Positions 41,264-48,474 of a stretch of 64,000 nt of DNA are shown in pieces. Every line of letters begins with the position of its first letter. Within the stretch, counting starts at the first letter, position 1. The notes beneath the pieces were generated by a model, which was not told the origin of the DNA, did no database searches, and saw only the letters and a list, made by a program, of their open reading frames with translations. The DNA comes from Cupriavidus taiwanensis (GTDB taxonomy: Bacteria > Pseudomonadota > Gammaproteobacteria > Burkholderiales > Burkholderiaceae), in the NCBI RefSeq assembly GCF_900250075.1, contig NZ_LT977071.1:1674941-1738940 (forward strand), given 5' to 3'. The translations under genes and the position numbers were made by a program.

Positions 41264-42115
41264 ATGTCCCTCCCCCCCGATTTCCACGGCCTCGCCTTTG
41301 CCGCCGTGATGCTGTCGGCACTGATGCATGCGTCGTGGAACGCCATCGTCAAGATCGGCGGCGACCGCCTGTCGTCGATGGCGCTGATCGACACCTTCTG
41401 CCTGCTGGTGGCGCTGCCCTTCCTGTTCCTGGTGCCCGTGCCGGCACCGCAGGTATGGCCGTTCCTGCTGGCCACGGTCGCGCTGGAGGTGGTCTACAAG
41501 CTGTCGCTGGTGGCCGCCTACAACCGCGGCGACTTCAGCCAGGCCTATCCGCTGATGCGCGGCTCGGCGCCGATGATGGTGGCGATGCTGCTGTTGCTGA
41601 CCGGCAGCGAACGGCTGGGCCCGGGCGGCTATGCCGGCATCGCGCTGATCTGCTGCGGGCTGGTCAGCCTGGTGCACTGGCGCCGGCAGGCGCCCGACCT
41701 GCTCGGCTTCGCGCTGCTGGCGGGGGCTTGCCTGGCGGGCGGCACCGTGATCGACGGCACCGCGGTCAAGCGCCATGGCGAGGTGCTGACCTACATCGTC
41801 TGGCTGCAGGCGATGTCGCATGTGTTCATGCCGGGCTATGCCTTTGCCCGCCGCGGCACGTCACTGCTGGCGCTGTTGCGCACGGAATGGAAGCGCGCCG
41901 GCATCGGCGGTATCAACCGCGTAGGCTCGTATGCGCTGATGCTGTGGGCCATGACGCTCGCGCCGGTGGCCAAGCTGGCGGCGCTGCGCGAGTCGAGCGT
42001 GATCTTCGCCGCGCTGCTGGGGCACTTCCTGCTGCGCGAGGCGTTCGACCGGCGCCGGCTGATTGCCACAGCGCTGGTGCTTGCGGGCATTGTGACGCTG
42101 CAGATGGCGCGGTAG
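41264..42115 (+). CDS. EamA/DMT-family membrane protein associated with phosphonate utilisation
   Basis: The 283-residue protein has about ten membrane helices in two EamA repeats; MLSALMHASWNAIVKIGGDR and the C-terminal VIFAALLGHFLLREAFD are diagnostic. It matches the family named for its association with phosphonate clusters in Burkholderiales (phosphonate utilisation associated putative membrane protein). It may export a pathway by-product or import a second substrate; neither is shown. The start is preceded by a weak SD, and the gene ends the plus-strand unit. Confidence 0.8.
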   Translation: MSLPPDFHGLAFAAVMLSALMHASWNAIVKIGGDRLSSMALIDTFCLLVALPFLFLVPVPAPQVWPFLLATVALEVVYKLSLVAAYNRGDFSQAYPLMRGSAPMMVAMLLLLTGSERLGPGGYAGIALICCGLVSLVHWRRQAPDLLGFALLAGACLAGGTVIDGTAVKRHGEVLTYIVWLQAMSHVFMPGYAFARRGTSLLALLRTEWKRAGIGGINRVGSYALMLWAMTLAPVAKLAALRESSVIFAALLGHFLLREAFDRRRLIATALVLAGIVTLQMAR

Positions 42116-42145
42116 GGATCATTTTCCCGTGGCGATCCGCGTCAG

Positions 42146-43054
42146 CTAGCGGTTCATTTCGCGGGCTACCCGCGTGAAGCAGGCGATGGCATTCTGCGCC
42201 ATCGGCGATGGCGTCCGGTTGCGAAGGCTCACCACTCCCATTTCGGAATACAGCGAGGGCAGCCCGCGGATTTGCAGCGGCAACAGCGCGCCTGACTCAA
42301 CATCTGCCCGCATCGACACCTGCGTCGCGGCAAGCACCGTGTCGGTGGACAACGCCACGCGCCGGAGCACGGCAATGTCATCGCATTCCAGCGCAAGGAC
42401 GGGTTCCTGGCCCGCAGGTAAACCAAGCAACCTTGCCAGCGCAGCTCGCACCGGGCTTGGCAGCTTCGTCGCCGCGATGCCGTACGCCCAGGCGTCCTTC
42501 AATGAGCATTGACGTCCGGCAAGCGGATGCGCGGCGCGGACGTAGAGGTCGCCGCGCTGCTTTCCCAGGGGACGGATATCCAGCGCCGCGTCATCGGGCA
42601 GGTCGCGCACATCGGCGACGAAGAACTCGATATCCTCGGCGCGCAGGCGTTCCAGCAACTGCTGCCAGTTGCTCTCCTCCACGCGCAAGGCAACCTCCGG
42701 ATGCAGTCGGCGCAATTCGGTCAGCACCAGCGGCAAGAGGGTCGCGGCCGGGAAGGGCCCGATGCCGAATGCCGTGTCGCCCAACTGACTGTCGCGATAG
42801 AGATCGACATCGCGCTGCAGGCAGCGTGCCTCGAACAGCAGCCGCCGCGCCCGCGCGACCACGAATTCGCCGGCCGGGGTTGGCCGCACGTCTCCGATGT
42901 CGCGATCGAACAGGCGGATGCCAAGGTCGCCTTCAATGGCCTGGATGCTGCGACTGAAGGCTGGCTGGCTAAGGTGAACACGCTCCGCCGCCCGCGCGAA
43001 ATGCAACTCATCGGCAAGCGCCAGGACATGACTGAGGCGGCGGAGGTCCATCAT
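42146..43054 (-). CDS. LysR-family transcriptional regulator (divergent from a hydroxylase operon)
   Basis: The 302-residue regulator has the HTH near residues 15-45 (ELHFARAAERVHLSQPAFSR) and a complete LysR ligand-binding domain. It starts 123 bp from the divergent membrane hydroxylase gene, with a 9-bp direct repeat between them, so it probably controls that operon and itself. The coding sequence looks somewhat lower in GC than its neighbours, which could hint that the 42.1-45.6 kb block arrived separately; I have not measured this. Confidence 0.86.
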   Translation of the reverse strand: MMDLRRLSHVLALADELHFARAAERVHLSQPAFSRSIQAIEGDLGIRLFDRDIGDVRPTPAGEFVVARARRLLFEARCLQRDVDLYRDSQLGDTAFGIGPFPAATLLPLVLTELRRLHPEVALRVEESNWQQLLERLRAEDIEFFVADVRDLPDDAALDIRPLGKQRGDLYVRAAHPLAGRQCSLKDAWAYGIAATKLPSPVRAALARLLGLPAGQEPVLALECDDIAVLRRVALSTDTVLAATQVSMRADVESGALLPLQIRGLPSLYSEMGVVSLRNRTPSPMAQNAIACFTRVAREMNR

Positions 43055-43067
43055 TTCAATGCTCTCA

Positions 43068-43108
43068 ACGCATTAGAACATTGCGAATGTATGCATTGGA
43101 CGCATTAG
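43068..43108. promoter_or_regulatory. Direct repeat in the LysR/hydroxylase divergent region
   Basis: ACGCATTAG occurs at 43068-43076 and again at 43100-43108, a 32-bp period, i.e. three helical turns, in an AT-rich patch. It is a candidate binding site of the LysR protein. LysR sites are more often T-N11-A dyads, so this is tentative. Confidence 0.35.
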
Positions 43109-43177
43109 CACGGCAAGCCTACAGTCATCCGGACGCTGGCGTCATACAGGCCATAAAGCGAGATCGGAGACACCCAC

Positions 43178-44086
43178 ATGAGTCCGCAGCTACAGAACAT
43201 ATTGATCGTGACACTCATGCTTGGCTTTGCCGGGCTGGAGATCGTCACACGGCGCTACAAAGATAGCGTTCACGCTACACAGGACGACACCCGGCTGGAA
43301 CTGGCCATGTTCCTGAGCTTGCTGGCGGTCGTGCAGCCGCTGCTCTTGCTCGCCACGAACGTGCTTTGCACGTGGCTGATGCCGGAACAGCGTGGCGCCT
43401 GGGCGGACCTGCCGTGGTGGGCCATGGCCGCGATCCTGCTGGTTTGCGATGACCTGACCCAGTACTGGTGGCATCGGATCTCGCATACCCCATTGTTGTG
43501 GCCATTGCACCGCGCGCACCACACCGCGCAATACATGAGCATCCGCATCACGTACCGCAACAACTTCTTCTATTACCTGATGATGCCGGGTCTCTGGTTC
43601 GCGGGTGTGTTGCTGTACCTCGGCTTTGCCAAGGTCTACGGCGTCTACTTCGTCATCAAGATCGCCGTGATTCTCGGGGCGCATAGCGCATGGCGCTGGG
43701 ACGAGCCCTTGTACAGGATCCGTGTGCTGCGCCCGCTGATGTGGCTGCTGGAACGGACCATCTCGACGCCTGCCACGCACTGGGCCCATCACGCGCTGAC
43801 CAACGAGGACGGCATCGGGCATTACAAGGGCAACTTCGGCAATCTCCTGTTCTTCTGGGACATCCTGTTCGGCACCGCCCACATCACGCGCAAGTACCCG
43901 GCCAAGGTCGGCTTGCAGGACGATCTGATCTTTGGCCAGGAGCGCTGGTTCATCCAGATGTTCTACCCGCTGTGCCAGTCTCGTCGCGAACATTCCGCGC
44001 TGCGCTTTGGCGGCCGCGCCTATGCCGAAGAGGAAACCCGATCCGATGCGCTGCCGCAGGCCACCGAACAGCGGAGGTCGGCATGA
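43178..44086 (+). CDS. Sterol desaturase / fatty acid hydroxylase family membrane protein
   Basis: The 302-residue protein has several membrane segments and the three His clusters of the family: WWHRISH, LHRAHHT and THWAHHAL. These ligate a diiron centre for O2-dependent hydroxylation or desaturation of a lipid or hydrocarbon. ATCGGAGACACCC precedes the ATG. The stop overlaps the aldehyde dehydrogenase ATG (ATGA), so the pair probably act in sequence, for instance hydroxylation to an alcohol and later oxidation of the aldehyde. The substrate is unknown. Confidence 0.85.
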   Translation: MSPQLQNILIVTLMLGFAGLEIVTRRYKDSVHATQDDTRLELAMFLSLLAVVQPLLLLATNVLCTWLMPEQRGAWADLPWWAMAAILLVCDDLTQYWWHRISHTPLLWPLHRAHHTAQYMSIRITYRNNFFYYLMMPGLWFAGVLLYLGFAKVYGVYFVIKIAVILGAHSAWRWDEPLYRIRVLRPLMWLLERTISTPATHWAHHALTNEDGIGHYKGNFGNLLFFWDILFGTAHITRKYPAKVGLQDDLIFGQERWFIQMFYPLCQSRREHSALRFGGRAYAEEETRSDALPQATEQRRSA

Positions 44087-45552
44087 ATGACCGCGCGCTG
44101 ACAGATCAGCAGGCCAGCCAGGCCATTGAGCATGCCCGCGTGGAAGCGCTATTCGCTGCCCAGCAGCAAGCCTTCCTGCAGGACACCTGCCCGGACGCCG
44201 GCACAAGACGGAACCACCTGCACGCACTCAAGCGGCAACTGCTGCGCTACCAGGACGTGCTGGCCGAGGCAATTTCGCGCGACTTCGGCGAGCGGGCCGT
44301 GGCCGAAACCAAGATGTTGGAAGTCCTGCCGACCACGCTCGAAATCCGGCACGCGATCTCGCACCTGCGCCGCTGGATGCGCCCGAGCCGACGCAGGCCC
44401 GAACTGCTGTTTGCGACCAACAGCCTCCAGGTGAGATACCAGCCCAAGGGCGTGGTCGGGGTTATCGCCACCTGGAACTTCCCGGTCTATCTGTCGCTCG
44501 GGCCGCTGGTGACAGCGCTGGCGGCAGGCAACCGCGTCATGATCAGGATGCCGGAGACCACTCCGGCCACCAACGCCACGCTCAGGAAGATGCTGGGCGA
44601 GGTCTTCGCCGAGGACCATGTTGCGCTGATTGGCGAGGAGCTGGAAGATCCCGCCGTCTTCACCGCCCTGCCCTTCAACCACATTGTCTTCACCGGCTCG
44701 CCGGCGGTGGGCCGCATTGTCATGGCCCAGGCAGCGCGCAATCTCACGCCGGTCACGCTGGAACTCGGCGGCAAGTCGCCTGCCATCGTGTTGCGCGACT
44801 ATCCGGTGCGCGAGGCCGCCAGAAGCATCGCCCATGGCAAGGGGATCAACTGCGGGCAGATCTGCGTGGCACCTGACTATGCATTGGTGCCGCGAGAACA
44901 GGTGGACGCCTTCGTCGAGGCATTGCAGCAGAGTTTCGGGAAACTGTTCGGCAAGCTGACTGACACCAACGCCGACTACACAGCGCTGGCCACCGACCGC
45001 CACGCGGCGCGGATACTGGACCTGCTGGACGATGCACGCGCCAAGGGCGCGACGGTCATCGCCTGCGGCGAGGTTGGCAGCGGGCGGCGCATGCCACTCC
45101 ATATCGTCACGCATTGCACGCCGCAGATGCGCCTGATGCGCGAGGAAATCTTCGGCCCCGTCTTGCCCGTGGTGCCCTACGACACGCACGAGCAAGCAAT
45201 TGAAATGGTGCAGCGGCAAGCACGCCCGCTGGCGCTGTACTGCTTCAGCCATGACAAGCCTGAACGCGAGAAGCTGCTGGCGCGCACGCATTCCGGCGGG
45301 GTCACGATCAACGACTGGGCCTGGCACGTGGTCAACCACGATGCGCCCTTTGGTGGCGTCGGCCAGTCAGGGATGGGCAATTATCACGGCGAGGAGGGTT
45401 TCCGGGAACTGTCGCACGCGCGCACCGTGTTCAAGCGGCATCGCTTCTTTCCCATCGGCTTGTTCCTTCCGCCGTATGGCAACCTTGCGCAGCGCCTGAC
45501 GCTGAAGCTGTTCGCCGGACATGGCGATCCTGAGGTGAAAGGGCCCTTCTGA
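44083..45552 (+). CDS. Aldehyde dehydrogenase, coniferyl-aldehyde-dehydrogenase-like
   Basis: The 489-residue protein belongs to the class 3-like ALDH branch that includes coniferyl aldehyde dehydrogenases and fatty aldehyde dehydrogenases. It has GVVGVIATWNFPVYLSLGPL, FTGSPAVGRIV, ELGGKSPAIVL and the catalytic Cys in NCGQICVAPDY. A hydrophobic C-terminus, RFFPIGLFLPPYGNL, may touch the membrane. It is coupled to the hydroxylase gene by a 4-bp overlap. It is not close to the other aldehyde dehydrogenases of the window (phnY, boxD, 53475). Confidence 0.85.
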   Translation: MNDRALTDQQASQAIEHARVEALFAAQQQAFLQDTCPDAGTRRNHLHALKRQLLRYQDVLAEAISRDFGERAVAETKMLEVLPTTLEIRHAISHLRRWMRPSRRRPELLFATNSLQVRYQPKGVVGVIATWNFPVYLSLGPLVTALAAGNRVMIRMPETTPATNATLRKMLGEVFAEDHVALIGEELEDPAVFTALPFNHIVFTGSPAVGRIVMAQAARNLTPVTLELGGKSPAIVLRDYPVREAARSIAHGKGINCGQICVAPDYALVPREQVDAFVEALQQSFGKLFGKLTDTNADYTALATDRHAARILDLLDDARAKGATVIACGEVGSGRRMPLHIVTHCTPQMRLMREEIFGPVLPVVPYDTHEQAIEMVQRQARPLALYCFSHDKPEREKLLARTHSGGVTINDWAWHVVNHDAPFGGVGQSGMGNYHGEEGFRELSHARTVFKRHRFFPIGLFLPPYGNLAQRLTLKLFAGHGDPEVKGPF

Positions 45553-45600
45553 CCTCCGGCGCTTTAGTTGCCGCTGCCGCGCGGCCTCGCGAGCTATGTT

Positions 45601-45628
45601 GCATTTTGCGTTGTTATTTGGCATTTTG
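45601..45628 (+). promoter_or_regulatory. AT-rich region with direct repeat upstream of the flavoprotein gene
   Basis: GCATTTTG occurs at 45601-45608 and 45621-45628, a 20-bp period, in the only markedly AT-rich patch between the two genes. It lies 50-77 bp ahead of the flavoprotein start and probably includes its promoter; a regulator site is possible. Confidence 0.35.
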
Positions 45629-45677
45629 TGGAATAAGATTCAGCCACACGCTGATCATCGTTCCCAAGGTGCCCTAC

Positions 45678-48161
45678 ATGCCCCCACTGCCCTCCCACTC
45701 CCGCGTCGTCATCATCGGCGGCGGCATCATCGGCTGCAGCGTGGCCTACCACCTGACCAAGCTGGGCTGGAAAGACGTGGTTCTGCTTGAGCAAGGGCAG
45801 CTCTCGTGCGGCACGACCTGGCACGCAGCGGGCCTGGTCGGCCAGTTGCGCGCGCAGGAGAGCATGACCAAGCTGATCCGCTACTCGACCCGCCTCTACA
45901 GCGAGCTGGAAGCGGAGACCGGCCTTGGCACCGGCTGGAAGCAATGCGGGTCGCTGTCGGTGGCGCGCACGGCTGAGCGCATGACGCAACTGCGCCGCAC
46001 CGCGGCGGTGGCGCGGGCCTATGGTGTTGAATGCGAAGTCATCTCTGCGTCCCAGGCCGGCGAACTGTGGCCAGTGATGCGCACCGATGATCTGCTTGGC
46101 GCGGTGTGGCTGCCCGGCGACGGCAAGGCCAACCCGACGGACCTCACGCAGGCGCTGGCGCGTGGCGCGCGCTCACGCGGCGCGGTGGTCGCGCAGGACA
46201 CCAAGACCATCGCGGTCCACACCCGCGATGGCCGCGCCACCGGCGTCAGCTGGCGCAACAAGGCCGGCGAGGAAGGCCGCATCGATGCGCAGATCGTGGT
46301 CAATTGCGCCGGCCAGTGGGCGCGCCAGGTTGGGCTGATGTGCGGCGTGACCGTGCCGCTGCATTCGGCCGAGCACTACTACATCGTCACCGAGCGCATT
46401 GCCGGCGTGCATCCCGACCTGCCGGTGATGCGCGACCCCGACGGCTTTATCTACTTCAAGGAGGAAGTGGGTGGGCTGGTGATGGGCGGCTTCGAGCCGG
46501 ACGCCAAGCCGTGGGGCATGCAGGGCATCCCCGAGCCGTTCGAGTTCCAGCTGCTGCCCGATGACTGGGACCAGTTCCAGATCCTGATGGAAAACGCGCT
46601 GGTGCGCGTGCCGGCGCTGGAAACCGCGCAGGTCAAGCAGTTCTACAACGGCCCGGAATCGTTCACGCCGGACAACAACTTCATCCTGGGCGAGGCACCG
46701 GAGCTGCGCAACTTCTACGTCGGCGCGGGCTTCAACTCGATGGGCATCGCCTCGGCCGGCGGCGCCGGCATGGCGCTGGCCGAATGGATCGTCGCGGGCG
46801 AGCCCACCATGGACCTGTGGCCCGTCGATATCCGCCGCTTCGCCGGCTTCAACGGCAACCAGTGCTGGCTGCACGACCGCGTCAAGGAAACGCTCGGGCT
46901 GCATTACGCGATGCCGTGGCCGAACCGCGAACTGGAGAGCGCGCGGCCGTTCCGCCGCTCTCCCCTGTTTGCGCAGCTGCGCGAAGCCGGCGCAAGCTTC
47001 GGCAGCAAGATGGGCTGGGAGCGGCCCAACTTCTTCGCGCCGCCGGGTGCATCGCCACAGATCGAATACGCCTTCGGCCAGCAGAACTGGCTGCCGTGGA
47101 GCGGCGCCGAGCACCGCGCCTGCCGCGAGGGCGTGGCGCTGTTCGACATGAGCTCGTTCTCCAAGTACCTGGTCAAGGGCGCCGACGCCGAGGCGGTGCT
47201 GCAGTATGTGATGAGCAACGACGTGGCGGTGCCGCCCGGGCAGACCGTCTATACCGCGATGCTCAACGAGCGCGGCACCTATGAGTCCGACCTGACCGTG
47301 ACGCGGCTGGCGCACGACCAGTACCTGGTGGTGACCGGGTCGGCGCAGACCACGCGCGACTTCAGCTATATCGAGCGGCTGATTCCCGCCGACAAGCGCT
47401 GCGTGATCGTCGACGTCACCGGCCAGTACGCGGTGCTGGCGGTGATGGGACCGCGCTCGCGCGAGCTGCTGCAGAAGGTATCGCGCGCGGATTTCTCCAA
47501 TGAGGGCTTCCCGTTCGGCAGCTCGCGCGAGATCGACCTCGGCTACGCCACCGTGCGCGCGACCCGCCTGACCTACGTCGGTGAGTTGGGCTGGGAACTG
47601 TACGTGCCGGTGGAATTCGCCGTGGGCGTGTACGACACCCTGCATGAGGCCGGCCGCGCGCTCGGGCTGGTCAATGCCGGCTATTACGCGATCGAGTCGC
47701 TGCGGCTGGAAAAGGGCTACCGCGCCTGGGGCCGCGAGCTGTCGCCGTCGGTCGATCCGTTCGAGGCGGGACTGTCGTTCGCCTGCAAGCTGGCCAGCGG
47801 CATCGATTTCCGCGGGCGTGAAGCGCTGCTGCGGCTGCGCCAGGCGGGCGCGCCCAAGCGGCGCATGGTGGTGGTGACGGTCGACGGCGCCAGCGACGCC
47901 ATGCTGTGGGGCGGCGAAGCCGTGCTGCGCACCGGCCCCGACGGCAGCGTGCGCGCGGTGGGATCGCTCAGTTCCGCCGCGTTCGGGCATACGCTGGGCT
48001 GCCCGGTCGGCATGGCGCTGCTGGCGCGCGCGGACGGGCCGGCCGATGCGGCGTGGCTGGAAGCCGGCAGCTACCACGTCGACCTGGCCGGCGCCCTGCT
48101 GCCCGCGCGCGTGCACCTGCGGGCGCCCTACGATCCGGCCTCGGCAAGGCCCAGGGCCTGA
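45678..48161 (+). CDS. FAD-dependent dimethylglycine/sarcosine dehydrogenase-like protein with GcvT domain
   Basis: The 827-residue protein starts with a DAO-type FAD domain (VVIIGGGIIGCSVAYHL, then CGTTWHAAGLVGQL, whose His is the covalent flavin site in relatives; about residues 10-390). It continues with a FAO linker domain and a C-terminal aminomethyltransferase (GcvT) region (about 440-820). The architecture is that of mitochondrial-type DMGDH and sarcosine dehydrogenase, which demethylate N-methyl amino acids with tetrahydrofolate. The exact substrate is open. I use the ATG at 45678 (AAGGTGCCCTAC upstream). It is monocistronic, with a stem-loop after it. Confidence 0.85.
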   Translation: MPPLPSHSRVVIIGGGIIGCSVAYHLTKLGWKDVVLLEQGQLSCGTTWHAAGLVGQLRAQESMTKLIRYSTRLYSELEAETGLGTGWKQCGSLSVARTAERMTQLRRTAAVARAYGVECEVISASQAGELWPVMRTDDLLGAVWLPGDGKANPTDLTQALARGARSRGAVVAQDTKTIAVHTRDGRATGVSWRNKAGEEGRIDAQIVVNCAGQWARQVGLMCGVTVPLHSAEHYYIVTERIAGVHPDLPVMRDPDGFIYFKEEVGGLVMGGFEPDAKPWGMQGIPEPFEFQLLPDDWDQFQILMENALVRVPALETAQVKQFYNGPESFTPDNNFILGEAPELRNFYVGAGFNSMGIASAGGAGMALAEWIVAGEPTMDLWPVDIRRFAGFNGNQCWLHDRVKETLGLHYAMPWPNRELESARPFRRSPLFAQLREAGASFGSKMGWERPNFFAPPGASPQIEYAFGQQNWLPWSGAEHRACREGVALFDMSSFSKYLVKGADAEAVLQYVMSNDVAVPPGQTVYTAMLNERGTYESDLTVTRLAHDQYLVVTGSAQTTRDFSYIERLIPADKRCVIVDVTGQYAVLAVMGPRSRELLQKVSRADFSNEGFPFGSSREIDLGYATVRATRLTYVGELGWELYVPVEFAVGVYDTLHEAGRALGLVNAGYYAIESLRLEKGYRAWGRELSPSVDPFEAGLSFACKLASGIDFRGREALLRLRQAGAPKRRMVVVTVDGASDAMLWGGEAVLRTGPDGSVRAVGSLSSAAFGHTLGCPVGMALLARADGPADAAWLEAGSYHVDLAGALLPARVHLRAPYDPASARPRA

Positions 48162-48474
48162 ACGGAAAGCCGGCGGGGAATATTCGCGCCGGCTGATAAC
48201 CGTTATTCAACGCCCCGCCTTGAGGTAAACCCTAGGCCACGGCGACAATCGCGGGGTCAGCGCAGCCGTTCAGCGCCAGGACCATGACAACCATGCCCCG
48301 CCCCGATTCACCCGCGCCGCAGCCGTAGTGACTGGCGGCACGCCATGCCCTGCAGCGGCCGCACCATCGCGGCCGCGTCCCCTGAACACCTGAACCGTAT
48401 CCGCGCCAGCCCCCGGGCTGGCCCGCGGATGGCTGCCCTTGCCGCGCAATCTTGCGCAACCCCCAAGGAAATCC
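48162..48474. other. Intergenic region between the flavoprotein and molybdenum-hydroxylase genes
   Basis: About 310 bp. A stem-loop at 48168-48194 (AGCCGGCG...CGCCGGCT) follows the flavoprotein stop. The remainder shows no ORF with an SD; it presumably carries the promoter of the hydroxylase operon, but I cannot pick -35/-10 boxes with confidence. Confidence 0.4.
48168..48194 (+). terminator. Stem-loop after the flavoprotein gene
   Basis: AGCCGGCG and CGCCGGCT pair over 8 bp around an 11-nt loop, seven bases after the stop codon. It lacks a U-run; it could be a weak terminator or a 3'-end stabiliser. Confidence 0.45.
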
